DNA of 64,000 bases from Prosopocoilus inquinatus (lineage: Eukaryota; Arthropoda; Insecta; Coleoptera; Lucanidae). This document shows positions 22,893 to 35,345 of this stretch, piece after piece. How positions within the stretch are numbered: the first letter of the stretch is position 1; the number at the start of each line of letters is the position of its first letter. The DNA is taken from assembly GCA_036172665.1 (NCBI GenBank), contig CM069870.1, forward strand, positions 24,650,001 through 24,714,000, given 5' to 3'. Below the pieces are notes generated by a model. That model did not search any database. It had not been told where the DNA came from and worked only from the letters and a program-made list of their open reading frames with translations. The translations under genes and the position numbers were made by a program.

Positions 22893-23030
22893 ATATTACC
22901 AGAAAAATTCTTAGCACTATCGAAGTTCGAACTTGAGTCTTCTGGTTCAGCTTTAAAAGCTTCCGACTACCAAACCAGAGAACTTCAGTTCGAATCTCCA
23001 CAGCAGGAAGAATTTTTCTGCCAATATTTA
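22893..23030. repeat. 138-bp palindromic repeat with TTCGAA arms
   Basis: The outer arms ACCAGAAAAATTCTT and AAGAATTTTTCTGCC and the inner arms GTTCGAACTTGAGTCTTCTG and CAGAGAACTTCAGTTCGAA are inverted. A relative is at 50846-51015. The GTTCGAATC strings resemble a tRNA B box, but no tRNA fold is present. Confidence 0.65.
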
Positions 23031-24344
23031 CTCAACGTTCTTTACTTTAACTCAGTTTAATTTATTGTAATTTTTAATCTGAGCTCAACTCAGTATATCT
23101 TTAATAATGTTTTATGAGTCTCTGACTGCGCAAATACTAAAAAAAGAATGAAATTAAATTGATTGAATTTTTTTTGTAATGTTGTTTCGGCAATTTACTA
23201 TACAGTACATGTTTTTTTTTAAGTCTGTTACCTTTAACAAAGATCGTATAGTATACTCTTGGTTGACGTAATCCGAACGAAAGGGTTTGAAACTGTGCTA
23301 AAATCGATTTTATGTATGCTAAGCATTAGAACTAAGCCAAGTTACGAGCGTTTACCTTTGGCTAGCTAAAATGATATTGTATAAAACTGGCAACCTTTAA
23401 AAATCAATTAATTAAAAACGTTCTAATTAGCTATAATAAATTTTTTAATGACTTAGTTTACTATCAAACTATTTACAAGTTTTGTTTTTTTGTTTCAAAT
23501 TTTATCCAGTTATGGTGGGGTTAGGTGGTTGTCAAGCGGTCAAACAGATTTGGAAGACAATTACCCCCGAAAGTAAATAAACAAAAAAAAAATATATTAA
23601 AATAGGATGTGGTAAAGAGAAAAACTATTAAAAAAATGAGAAAAACTTTGGAATAAAAAAAAAACTAGGAAATATTAATATTGTTAATTTTACAATTTAA
23701 TTTTTTAAGAGGCGCCAAAGAGATAAAATAAATATTAATCTGCACACATTTGAGATACACTTTGTTAACAGCCGAAAATTTAAACTCCAATAGGAAATCC
23801 AATCTCATCGACACGGCATGGTGTCGATTTTTAAGTTACTTTGGCGACCAAAATTGAACAGTATACAAGAGGAATCAAGACAGATGGCGCCAACTTCCGA
23901 GGAGAATTTTCTAATGAGTGCAAAATTTGAAACGCAAATCCAAAGCCCCCTGGACTGCTGCAGCCAATACAGAAATGATTAAGACTAATTAATGTTCACT
24001 AAAACGATTTCCGTGAAAGGTTATTTTCCCTTTTTTTATTTTTCTCGCCCTATAAACTCCATTTGAATGTTTGGGTTTTCTTGTCGCTGAGCTCGAAGGA
24101 AGGACATGGAGAAAATGTGGAGAGATATGCTGCTGCTAACTTATCAACCAACCCTAACACTTTTCGCCCTAAAAACCTGGAAGTTGGTCAATGTTAAATT
24201 GGCCTTAATTTACACCTGTTTTTGAGTTTTGCATTCTTTCAGGTTTGAAATTCGTATTTAACTGTCCGTGTTATTTCTGTAATATTTCAAGAGGTCTGAA
24301 ACCCTTACACTTAACTACCATGGTATATTAGTTAAAATTCTTGT
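23031..24344. other. Gene-free stretch, no supported gene
   Basis: AT-rich without recognisable coding or element ends. AGATGGCGCCA lies at 23882-23892. Confidence 0.4.
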
Positions 24345-24525
24345 TACAGGTTGTGTCACATTTTAATTGGTTACAGCAACAGTTGTGTTAGCGCTTGGTC
24401 GATCGTCTTTAATATCAACGTAATGGGTACAAGAACGTATACTCGTTGATAGGGAAAGATTATCTTCTTTCCTTATTACTCTTTCGTACCTTCCATAACC
24501 AGAAACAAAATGGCACAACCTGTAT
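24345..24525. mobile_element. 181-bp MITE, TA-bounded
   Basis: The left end TACAGGTTGTGTCACATTTT and the right end (AAAATGGCACAACCTGTATA) are imperfect inverted repeats of about 20 bp, extending to GGTTA words. TA at both edges suggests the Tc1/mariner superfamily. Non-autonomous. Confidence 0.65.
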
Positions 24526-25005
24526 ATAGTTTACTTTATAAATGTTTATTTGCTTTGGCAAGCGAAGCTCCGACAAACTACCAAATTTTTTCATGGCAAA
24601 AACCTTCCGAAGAAATCCCTCTTCAAACTTTGAAGTTTAACAAATTGAATCCAAGTTGAAGCATTCGCTTGAGTGAAGAAATGAAAAAAAATCTAATGAC
24701 AAGTTGAAAAAAACTATAAAATATAAGGGTGGAGTGAGGAGGTTCAAATCAACGTACCAGTCAACCGCAATAACATTTATCTAAAAATTAATTTGTAATA
24801 TCATATCAATATAATTTTTAAAATGAGAAGAAGAAAAAAACATTTAACTCGTCTGTGTAGAAAACTAAAATCATTTTCAGCTCGATGTATTAAAAGTTCC
24901 AATATTTTATCTCAATAAGCAAGCACCAAATAAAATATCCTGATTCACAGAAAAAAATTAACCCCCTCTGTCTTTTTCCCTTTATTTATAATAAAATGTA
25001 TTGTA

Positions 25006-25117
25006 ATTAAAGCACGGATTTAGGTGCATTTTTAGTTCGTGAGTCATCTTTGTGGTCGGGCGTAGGCGCCGGAATGATGACTTATGATCTAAAGTGCACC
25101 TAAACTCCTGCTTTAAT
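25006..25117. mobile_element. 112-bp palindromic MITE
   Basis: ATTAAAGCACGGATTTAGGT at the left is mirrored by GCACCTAAACTCCTGCTTTA at the right, and pairing continues inward through the GTGAGTCATC region. No frame and no clear target duplication. Confidence 0.65.
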
Positions 25118-25147
25118 AATGAAATTAAATTTAAAAAATAAAAAAAA

Positions 25148-25247
25148 AAGGTTTTCTTCATTAGTTCATGACATCATGACAAGCATGAATTATAATAATA
25201 ATTATAATTTATGCTTGTTGTGAACTAATTAAAAAAAAAACCTTTTT
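25148..25247. repeat. 100-bp palindrome
   Basis: AGGTTTTCTTCATTAGTTCA and CAAGCATGAATTATAAT at the left pair with ATTATAATTTATGCTTGT and GAACTAATT...AACCT at the right. The left arm has a few extra bases (ACATCATGA). Confidence 0.7.
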
Positions 25248-25774
25248 GTGAAAAAGAAGAAAATACGTGAACCTTCACCTTCAACGTTAAAAAAAACCCT
25301 GAAATTTTCCCAAAAATTAAGGATTAATTATTTTTTTCGTCCCATCCCCGGAAATGTACAGTAGGTACGCACCCCTTTAGGCGAAAGACTATGGTACAAT
25401 TTAACTGATTTGTGAGAGGAGCCAACTTGAGGGTCGTCCCTCCCCCACTCCAGTTGTGTTGTTCCCTCTTTTTACTTTTCTAACTACCCTTTATTTTCCT
25501 GCAGAATTTTTCAGCGCATTTTGTTGAACCCGCCGTGTAACTAAAATCACTTAATTTTTAATAATTTACGTAGTCCCTCCGTCCCCAGCCGATAAAAAAA
25601 AATTAATGTATCTTACTGTATTCGAAGTTCACCCTTAAAACACCTTTTTCTTTCTTTTGTAACCCTGTCCACGATTACCCCGAAAGAAAATTAATAAATC
25701 GCAGACTTAACAAGTAGAATTATGTTACAATTTTAAATTTTCAGCTACACCATTGCAAAAAAATAATTGTGAAT

Positions 25775-26038
25775 TATACAGGGTGTTTCAGGTGGAAGTT
25801 TTAATATTATGGGAGGTGGTAGCGTTTGCTATTTCGAGTAAAAAAGTTCATATAACCAGTGTCCAATTCTAAGTGGTTATGGCTGTTTGAATCTGGCGCG
25901 TAAAATTACAACTTATTAAACACGCTTGGGGTTGGTCAGGAAATCGTTCGTGGTGTTCTCGAGCATGTTACATTTGGGCGTTCAGAAGATTCAATTCTTA
26001 TCAATAATTAAATTTATAAACGTACGTATACACCCTGT
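25775..26038. mobile_element. 264-bp TA-bounded MITE
   Basis: Begins TATACAGGGTGTTTC and ends ACACCCTGTG, giving inverted ends of about 12 bp. The interior shows no frame or long arms. The ends match the TATACAGGGT group seen at 16.5, 20.1 and 56.2 kb; membership is inferred only from the ends. Confidence 0.5.
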
Positions 26039-29000
26039 GTTTAGTGCTACGCCGCTGCTCTTCCTCCGACTCTGAATTTGAAATTAAATTTTGATTGTAG
26101 AAATTGCACCTGATCTTGTATACAAGGGGGTAATTTAAATAGGCTCTCTTATCTAAAGGGGAGGAAGCAACATTTTACTACTTTTAAGGGTGCACCAGGG
26201 GCACATAAAACGAACAATATTGCAATAAAAAAAAATTACTTTTGAGATTAGTTAATTAAAGTGAGCAAAATAGATGTGCAAATATTAATTTCTTCCACAC
26301 AAAAAAAATGTACTCCTGATTATTATTATTTTCTTCACAAAGCAGAAACAAATTAGCCTTGCGTAATTTATTTGACAATGAACTTCCTCCTACAATAATT
26401 AGCGTCTGCTTTTAATAAACTGTTAGGCATTTTAACAGTACCTGCAATTCAAACATACCTACTTACTTCATTAATAATAACGACTCCTAACATAGATAGA
26501 TTAAAACAAAAAGATGTTTGGATCTTATTGGTCCTTATTGGCGGCGCGAGCGAGATGTAGAAAACAATGACGTAATTAGGTTAATTAGCACGAACATAAA
26601 AAGTATTTATTGACCTTAATTCAATCTTGACATCTTGAGATCTTAAGAAAGAAAGAAAGACTGAACAAATGTCAAAAAAAAATATAGATAATATCACAAA
26701 AGGTTGTAATCTCCTTTGCGCAACCTGTCCCAAAAATGACTTTTACATTAGCTAAAGTTAATCTATAATAACAACAAAAAGGCACGTAGCTGGACCGTTT
26801 GAGCTTATTATACTACTACAGTGAAGGCAAGGTCACATAATCCTACTGCATTGCAACACATTTACAGTTTCTCTCTTCAACTAATTATTTCATTAGCCCG
26901 TCAGGAAAGGACAGAAGTGAAGTTATCTACGATCCTACACAGTTGACTGACCTAAGCTTTCCACGCAAGCGCGCACGCGCGCGCGCGCAATTGTGGTTAT
27001 GAAAACTATTCGTAATTTAAATGTCGAACTGTTTTAATACCTACATACATGTTTTGAAACAGATACGTTTCAATTATCGGTGCTGGCAAACAATAATAAC
27101 AGTCTTACCAGAGGCAAAAGCAAATTAACTCGACGTATAAAAGAAAAGAAAAAAAAAAGTAAAACGCGCAGAGTTACAATTTCGTTGGATGGCGTAACTA
27201 ACTGTAGCCATGCATTTTTTAACACGGTTTCGCGTGTGTATTTGTAAATAAATAATCGTTGTCGAGATGAATATTTATAATACTTTCACTATTAAACTAC
27301 ATAGTAGTTTGTTAAACTTAATAATAAAATTATGGCGTGTGTGGCGTTTGCAGATACGGTACACTTGTTATGTGTAAATGAGGTTACTCACACTTGGTGC
27401 GGATTTTGACCTCTTTCTCGGTTAGAGACCTCCCGTAACCCGTTTATTTATCGTTCACATATAAGAACTCATGTCATCATCCTTTTATTTTTAGAATAAA
27501 CTCTCCTATATGCTATATATCCTATTGTGCGGAGTAGTTGTATGTATGTATATGAATACACAGGCCCTCATCACGTCGATAAGCAGGATTTCGAACTTAC
27601 AGAGTTCTGGAATTCTTCTTATACCCACCCGTTCCTTCTTCTTCATACAATGTAAAAATTGTTGCTTCATTCTGATTTACTTGTTCGTTTTAATTTTTAA
27701 ATATACGAATTGATGTTACTCATTTACTTGTACAACATTTTCTGACCTTACCCTGTATACGCAATCATCGAGTACTCGTATAATTTGAATTTGGCGCCGC
27801 CGCCATAGTTCTTACCGCATTTGACGTTTAACGCGCGACAAATTCAAATTATCCCCGAACTTTGATAAACAAAAAAGTGTTCAGGTCAGATTTGTATCCT
27901 TCTTTGCAGAATACATAAATACACATTAACGATTCGTTTTATGTAATAAAAGTCACACGTCAGTTCATTTACAAACACAACTCACAATCAGTGGGCTTAA
28001 ATTTTTTAAAACCATCTTGGTTGTAAGCGCCACACTGAAGACGGGCACCATCTTTCCAACTGTGTCGTCTCCTCTGATACAATCTCATTGAACAGAGCCA
28101 CCTAATAATATTTACATAATACAGTTTTCCAATTTTACAAACAATGGGGGTATTTCGTAATATACTATATTACCCAATCATTCTTAATAGTACACTAACT
28201 TTATTACGATGATTCAAAAAATTCATTTCATAGACACCAGTACTTATGGGAATATAATTAAATCAATTTGCACAGCGACTAATTAATGTTCCTTTATAAT
28301 TTTAAGCTGCATACATAGTAATAACTGCAGAGAACAAAATTGTAAGTAAAATAATGTATCTTTTGGATCTTTTTAATTTTTTTTTTCTTTTTTCAAAAAT
28401 GTTGAATGCATTTTGTGAATGCATCATCTTTATCTGCACAACAATGATTGATTGGTTAACTTTAAACTTCTGGTGTCACGTACACAACATCATTACAAAA
28501 TTATCTGCGGATATACGCTTCAAAATGGGCTTGTTTTAATTTATTTTTTAATTGAATGGGTGTGTCATCGCCCTGTTTTTCAAACAAAAAAAATACATGA
28601 AATGTAATAAACTGAAATAGTTTGCAAGTGCTTGTTCTGATCGATCATGCATATTTAGAAAGACAATACATACTAGTAACTGACTGAAACTGAGATCATA
28701 GGAAATTGATGAACACAAATAGAAAAGAAAAATGAAGTGAGGGAGCATCAAGTTTTAAGTATGGAAGATATCAAGCACTCCCGAGCATTCTACAAAGTCC
28801 TCTGCTGGCTCTTTTACTTGCCTACTTTTTACCCGTTTCATAACTTATGTTCTGATTTTCAAACAATTACCTGTATAGTACAACTATCTACACACAGCGT
28901 GTGCCCAAATTTGCTTAACATGGAAGTTTCTTCGAAAAAATTCATTTCACCGAAAAATTTCAAAACTGATATGTTGAAAAACAACAATTATTAATTTTAA

Positions 29001-29218
29001 TGAAGTATGTATTTTTACAATGAAGAATTCTTTCTATAACAGCAATTCAAACTAGTAAACGTTGTTGCAGTTCAACACGTTCATTAAAAAGCAAAATTTT
29101 TCTATGAAATATTTTTTTTTTTTTTTAGAAAAAACGATACTAAACTTTATATGTTAGGTAAATCTGGGCACGCACTTGATATCAAGAAACAAATGAATGC
29201 TTTTTTGATTACACTTTT
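26039..29218. other. Gene-free stretch, no supported gene
   Basis: AT-rich. A short alternating GC run (26969-26988) could adopt left-handed helix geometry. Near 27778 and 27843 a 16-bp inverted repeat (ATAATTTGAATTTG-like) brackets a GC-rich GGCGCCGCCGCC string. Frames of 60-85 codons have no recognised domains. Confidence 0.4.
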
Positions 29219-30340
29219 TTGAGTGCTGTGTGTTCTTTTTGCTTTTTGTTTTATAATCGACTTCATTTGTGTTCTTTTTATTTTTTAATTTATCTACATT
29301 TTAGGCACGGCATCTTGTGCCCAAATTTTCGACCAATATCAATTTACCATCTTTTGTTTTTGCTTTTTCTTTTGCTTGATATTTTTTTAAATTATTGGTG
29401 TTTATCTTTTGTTTTTGTTTGTGTTTGCTTTCACTCGATTTAAGATTAATTCATTTTACATTTTCATCTCATCGATTGATTGCTACCTTTAATTCGATTT
29501 GCTTCAATTTTATTTTTTAATTATCAATTTTGTGGGTTTGTTTTATAAATTCAGAGTAATTTTCGGAGCATGACGAAATTCGTCAATTTTTACCATCTTT
29601 TGTTTTTGTTTTTTTCTTTTGTCTGATTATATTCTTTTAATTATTTGTTGATTATCTTTTGTTTTCTTTCTGGGTTTCACTCGATTTGAGTTTAATGCAT
29701 TTTAGATTTTCATCTCATCGATCGATTGCCATATCTAATTCGATTTGCTTCGATTTTATTTTTAATTATTAATTTGTGGGATTTTTTTATAATTACAGAT
29801 TAATTTTCGAAGCATGAAATTCGTCAATTTTTAAATCAATTTCACTTATTTTAAGTTTTACACAATTTTTATTTTCGTCCTAACTTTATCATCATCTTTT
29901 ATTTTATTTTCTTCTTTCCGCATTTGCAATTTTAAACATAAGCAGTTGATGGCTTTGTTTTTTTTTTCTTTTTTTTATTCGATTTAATTTTATTTGTTTT
30001 AAATCTTTAACTATCAACAGATCATCTTTTGTTTTTTGTTGAGTTATTTATGATAAAGTTTCAAGTTTTATAAATTCATCAATAATAAAAAAATTAAAAA
30101 TTGTCAAATAAAATCAAACGAAAAACGAAAGTGTTATTCCTTTGATACAAAAAAAAAACAAAAGACAATCAATTGATAATAAAAATTAAAAAACAAAAAT
30201 GTAATTCTCTTGTTTTTTGTTTGATTTTCTTTGACAATTTTTATTTTACAAGAAACAGACAAAAGAATTACCCTTTTGTTTTTCAATTTTTATTATCAAT
30301 CGGTCGTCTTTTGTTTTTGTTTCTTCTTTTACTCGAAACA
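29219..30340. repeat. T-rich degenerate repeat zone
   Basis: The mirror image of the A-rich zones. Words such as ACCATCTTTTGTTTTTG (29346, 29591), GATTATCTTTTGTTTTC (29650), GATCATCTTTTGTTTTTT (30020) and ATCGGTCGTCTTTTG (30299-30313) recur with TTCATCTCATCGATYGATTG words (29463, 29709), the latter giving a local repeat of about 245 bp. The 74-codon plus frame (29219-29443) is F/L-rich low complexity. Confidence 0.6.
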
Positions 30341-31000
30341 AATTTACTTCAATTTACATTACCACTAATAGTTTACTGAGACCCCTAGATTGAAGACCCC
30401 TAGATGTTCATCGCTCCCCAGGTGATCTCTATAGGTTCATCGACCCCTTTCCAGTCTTTATTCGCCTCGCCGATAATCCCTGACGTACACAATATTTTCT
30501 CAACGAACGTGTAAGCTATACTTTATTTATTTATTTAAAAAAAGGCTGGGAGTCTTTTAATTCGTTTTTAAACTTAAAATGAACATTAAATTAAACGGCA
30601 ACGTAATGGCAATCATTTTAATATTCGTTCAAACGGTAGAAAATTGTACTGTTTAATTTAAATAAATATGTACGATTTCATAGATTTTACAGACGTTCGA
30701 GCTTGTCAAATCCGACGAGTTTTCAAAATTTTTAAGCCTCACCTGTGAAATCGTATTTAATTAAACACTACCATTTCGAAAAAAGAAAAATTACAGTAAA
30801 CTGTCGACTGTACGTAATACCGAACAACAGACAGAATTTTTTGCACTTACAAGGCAGGTTAATTTACAAGGAATTTGGTAAAAGATGTCATCGTTATTAA
30901 TCAAAGTGTATTAATATATAGGAGTATTTTTTTAAGTATAAAAACGCGTAAGCAATTATCACACACAGACACACACATAAACATATTTAATGCCGCTGTA
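30341..31000. other. Gene-free stretch, no supported gene
   Basis: AT-rich; CCCCTAGA words near 30380-30400 and a short CA-rich run near 30960. Nothing else seen. Confidence 0.4.
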
Positions 31001-32200
31001 AATTATGTTAAAGACCCCTCGCCTCGCTCCGCCCCTGCGATTTTATAACTTATTCAATTTTACGGCCATTCAAGCGCAAATTCCCCGTTGCGAGTTACGA
31101 GCGAGCCGCTCGGAAACGAGCGCGACATCTACCAGCGCGCACCTACAAATGCGGGTAATAACGCCTGCCGACAGATGGCAACGGCGTGAGTTAATGCACG
31201 ACCGTAATAAAAGATTTTTCACGGTCAGGGTCGACGCGCACGTGCACTGCAAACATAAACATTGTGTATGTACGAATGGCAACATTAAAAATAAAAATTA
31301 CGAACCGCCGAACGAACAATAAACAAACGTATAGGCGACAGGACCGTCTGCGTGCACATTTCTAATACAAAACAAAAGAAAAAAATTACCTCAGCCAGTC
31401 AAATCGTTGATGAAATGGTGCTAAAATTGAAAGAAAGAAATGATTTTAAAAAGCGCATGCACTAGTCGATAATAACATAAACAAAACGTTAAGCTGTTAA
31501 GCTATACAGCAATGTTATGTTAGGATGTATTTTATAAAAACAGAGTTGTTAGAAGTAAATAAATTTTGTTTAATAATGCCAAAAACAGTTGAGCGTTGTT
31601 TCCTAAGATTATTTGCTGGCAGCGCAAAAGCAACAACTTTCTAGCTTAAAGCAATTTATTAATAACAATTTCTGACCTGGTGGAATATTGTTGATTTTTC
31701 GGTATGCGATCAAATGATCCATGCTGATTCTTGATGTACACGATCAAATCAATCTCTGCCTGAAACTCAGGCGTTTTACAGAAACTATACGTAATATACC
31801 ATGTGATCGAAGGAGATCAGTTCAAAATATTTTCGGTTGTCCGCTGTTAACCTCGACGTCGCGTCGTACTAACACTATGGACGTCTCGCGTCTAGGGCTG
31901 CTAGTAATGTGGTGGGCGTCGCGACGTGCGCACTCTCCCAATTCACCTGTGGATCGTTCAGAAATGGCGCCAATGTTTCTACACGTTTCCCACGTGGTCG
32001 CAACAGAAAATGATGCAAAAATCAGGAGGACCCCCCCGTAAAACAGAATTCACGCGTTCATCGTTCGAGCTTCGAGCCGATCAAATTTCTACTGAACGAA
32101 TGAGAGAGTCTTTTGTCTGGACGGCCGGCGCGGGTGACCTTATCGGCGGTGGCGGCGTCATTTTTGCACAGTATTTTTCGCATATCAGTATCTGATATAA
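31001..32200. other. GC-richer zone, no confirmed gene
   Basis: Two GC-richer patches (about 31005-31320 and 31830-32160) with many CpGs. Open frames of 105, 106 and 89 codons overlap here on the plus strand, and none shows a recognisable domain. CATCTACCAGCGCGC (about 31125), AGATGGCAACGGCG (31173) and AATGGCGCCAAT (about 31963) resemble insulator- or promoter-type words. It may be regulatory DNA or a 5' exon of a gene outside the window. Confidence 0.3.
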
Positions 32201-32664
32201 TTATGAGTTGTTACGTTATCTCGGGGTGAACGACCTCAATAAGCCGTATACTAGGTTATCTCAGCCTAAATTGTTTTATTTTTGGAAGTGATAAACAAAG
32301 GTCGATGTTTTGGAACGAAATGTTCGTTAATTAATTGTTTTCTCGCTGGCGATAAGACCACCAAATCCTCTCCTCGACATTCTTACCGTTAGTCCCCTCA
32401 ATAATATTCCCAGACAAAATTCCTTAGAATTAGAATAGACCCAAAAAAAAACATAAAGGGCTAAAACCTGAAAGAATTACGCTGTTTTGAGATTCATTCT
32501 GTATACAGCGTTACAACTAATTAAAGAGGTGTCGTAAACTAATACACATGCAAAAACGGTTAAATTATTTTAAAAAAAACAACGCTCTTTTGGGGGTCTA
32601 TAAAAATATTACTACAGCTGTGGGTTTCGGGCTCTTCGGTAAATATTTTCGTGACCAAACAAGT
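32201..32664. other. Gene-free stretch, no supported gene
   Basis: Ordinary AT-rich DNA leading into the minisatellite. No feature seen. Confidence 0.4.
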
Positions 32665-33223
32665 CAGCGCCGGCCTTTTGACAAAGGTTTCCTGGTATTT
32701 TCGCGATACCGCAGGTACCTTCGGGAAAGCTGCAGAGTAATCTAGTGCGACCGCCAAAACTCTGCACGAGTATCAGACATACCAGCGCCGTCCTTTTGAT
32801 AAGGGTTTTCTGGAACTTTCGCGATACCGCAGGTACCTTCGGGAAAGCTGTAGAGTAATCTAGTGCGACCGCCAAAACTCTGCACGAGTATCGGACATAC
32901 CAGCGCCGGCCTTTTGACAAGGGTTTTCTGGAACTTTCGCGATACCTCAGGTACCTTCAGGAAAGCTGCAGAGTAATCTAATGCGACCGCCAAAACTCTG
33001 CACGAGTATCAGACATACCAGCGCCGGCCTTTTGACAAGGGTTTCCTGGAACTTTCGCCATACCGCACGTACCTTCGGGAAAGCTGTAGAGTAATCTAGT
33101 GCGACCGCCAAGACTCTGCACGAATATCAGACATGCCAGCGCCGGCCTTTTGACAAGGGTTTCCTGGGACTTTCGCGATACCGCAGGTACTTTCGGGAAA
33201 GCTGCTGAGTAATCTAGTGCGAC
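32665..33223. repeat. 118-bp minisatellite, 4.7 copies
   Basis: A unit starting CAGCGCCGGCCTTTTGACAA begins at 32665, 32783, 32901, 33019 and 33137, giving an exact 118-bp period. The fifth copy stops near 33223. Copies differ by only a few substitutions each. Each unit holds KpnI-like GGTACC in most copies and a TGCAGAGT...ACTCTGCA inverted pair about 36 bp across (broken to TGTAGAGT in copies 2 and 4). The minus-strand frames of 65-102 codons here are artefacts: 118 is not a multiple of three, so the reading frame changes each unit. Confidence 0.95.
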
Positions 33224-33580
33224 GGGTATCGAGAGCGACTATGCAGAACACGTGCTATTGTCTTAAAACAAGTTATTAGGTTTTTCAAAAATTAACATTT
33301 TTAATGTAAATACATACCATGATTTAATAAGATTTGTTAATTTAATAATAACTTTAGTTCTAATGTTTTGTGCCCACTAGATTAAACCTTTTTTTTTTTA
33401 AAATATTTTGTTTTAAAACAAAAGCATATGGTCGCCGTATTCAGATTTCTTTTATTTTTGCATCATGTGGTATGAATGTAGGTAACAGTTGACAGTCGTA
33501 TCTTCGAAGCTGTCAATCCTAACCTATATCTTCGAACTGTTTAACTTGAAGGCTTTCGCGGAGGCCGTCGTCCATAACTG

Positions 33581-33689
33581 AATTGGCTTCCGGTTGGAAG
33601 CGCGTCACGTTTCTACCGCGACGTTTCGTTCTTAATTGCAGAAGATCTTCCTCAAGATTGCTGCAGCAGCTTCCAACCGGTAGCCAATT
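33581..33689. repeat. Palindrome enclosing a GAAACGTCGCG motif
   Basis: The outer arms are AATTGGCTTCCGGTTGGAAG (33581-33600) and CTTCCAACCGGTAGCCAATT (33670-33689), near-perfect inverts. Between them, on the minus strand, lies GAGGAAGATCTTCTGC followed by AGAACGAAACGTCGCG (33617-33657). Similar GAAGAT...GAAACGT strings are, from memory, widespread in animal repeats. It may be the end of a retroelement. Confidence 0.6.
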
Positions 33690-35196
33690 TTATTTTCAAT
33701 TAATTTCATTTTCTTCGAACTGCATAAGATTGTCTATTGTACTTAGAGTATAAAAATACCCAATTTTACGATTCGATTTTAATAAATAAAGAAGATTTTC
33801 CGAAAATGAGAATTTTTCAGTTTTTCGAAAAAACTTCAGGAACGAATGCACACAGAAAAAAAATTCTTTTTGCTGCATATTTTTATAGACCTCCAATTAG
33901 CGCAACTTTAGTTTTAGTTTTAGTATTAGCCGCCTTTGTAAGTCTTATAGTTTACGAGATCAACAAATTATGTGTTATAGAATTACAATTTAAAACAAAA
34001 ATATCTTGAGATTGTCGAAATATTGCTTGAGAACATACCGGTGGGACATCCTTTATATAAAATAGTTGATATGGTGAACGCAAAAATCATCTTTCAATGC
34101 CCAAGAACGCCTGTTGGGACACACCGTATATTTTATAAGTTTTTTTTTTTTTAATTATTAATAATTTTATTCAATAATAATGCTGCTCGTCGGTAATTTT
34201 CTCTTATCAAACAATTCGTAGCTTTGCGTTTAGGCCGTTTTCGCAAATTAAGAAGAGCGAACTAGAATAAGAAAAAGAACAGAAACAAACAAACACGGAG
34301 AATAAGAAAAAGGGTCAAACAAAGATCGGCGATTTTCCGGTCGGGTGTGAAATACATAATCAAATCGCCGACAAGAACAAGAAAACAAAAGAATGATTTC
34401 TTTAATTACACTCAAAATTTTGAAAATGATATAATCAATATATTAAATCAAAAAACAAAAGACTTTTGAGATGATTATCAAGCGGACTTTTCGGAAAATG
34501 TCTCAGGTCTGATAAAAAAAACAAACGAAAAAGTGATGAGAAAGAACTTAATTGAAAAAAAAAAACATCGACAAATTAGGAAGAGCAAAGTGAACTAAAG
34601 GAAATAAAAAACAAATGGTATTTCAAGCGTAAACTATATTTATAATAGTTATAAAAAATTGATAGGTGTATACGAAGAAAAAGATGATGAACGATTATTG
34701 GGCGTTTCTTTTTTTAATTTTCAAAAGTGTCAAAACTGATGAAATGCAAAAGAAGAAATCCAATGAAAAGGATACAGAGAAAATAAAAAGAAAGACGAAA
34801 ACGAAAGAGATCAACGTTTCAGCAGCGAAATATAAATCAAATCTTCCACAGGAAAATGTATGAAGTGTTAATAGCGAAACGAATAATTAATGCGATAAAA
34901 AGAAATGAAGTGAAAATTGAAGTAAGTCTTACTTAAGTCTTTGCTCGGAAAAAAATGTGAAGTGAAAATGAAATCTTGACTTGTTTTTGAAGAGTTTCGT
35001 TCGGAAGCCATCGCTTTTTCATTTGTTATAGGTAAAGCAAGGATTTGGGTGATGATTTATAGATTTTTTTTTCTCTTGTACAAAATTTGGTTCATTTTTA
35101 CAATAAAAATTTAAAACAAGAAACTCTTGGGCTACAGAAAATATAACACCCTCTTTCTTTCGAGACTCTACGAACAAACTTATTAAACTTACAATG
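33690..35196. other. Gene-free stretch, A-rich in its second half
   Basis: 34230-34900 is A-rich with AAAACAAAAGA words (34456) like the other degenerate zones. Frames of 62-90 codons have no recognised domain. Confidence 0.4.
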
Positions 35197-35345
35197 ACCG
35201 TTTTCATAATCAGACTTTAAGGAAGCTTTAATTTAAAGCCACTTTAAATTAAAGTTTTATTTTAAAATTTTACTTTAAAAATTAAAAAGACTAACGGCCA
35301 TTTTCATAACCAGACTTTAAGGACACTTTAATTTAAAGTCACTTA
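35197..35345. repeat. 100-bp direct repeat related to the 3.07-kb MITE
   Basis: TTTTCATAATCAGACTTTAA begins at 35201, and TTTTCATAACCAGACTTTAA begins at 35301. Both are preceded by GRCC and followed by GGAnRCTTTAATTTAAAG. The string resembles the end of the palindrome at 3067 (GCCGGTTTCATAATCGAACT). It is probably two left ends of one MITE family. Confidence 0.6.

Noticed and set aside
29219..29443. 74-codon hydrophobic plus frame as a membrane peptide
   Set aside because: F, L and S come from T-rich low-complexity DNA in a degenerate repeat zone.
32560..32993. Overlapping minus-strand frames with repeated FPEGTCGIAK-like text
   Set aside because: They read the 118-bp minisatellite. The period is not a multiple of three, so the same DNA is read in changing frames.
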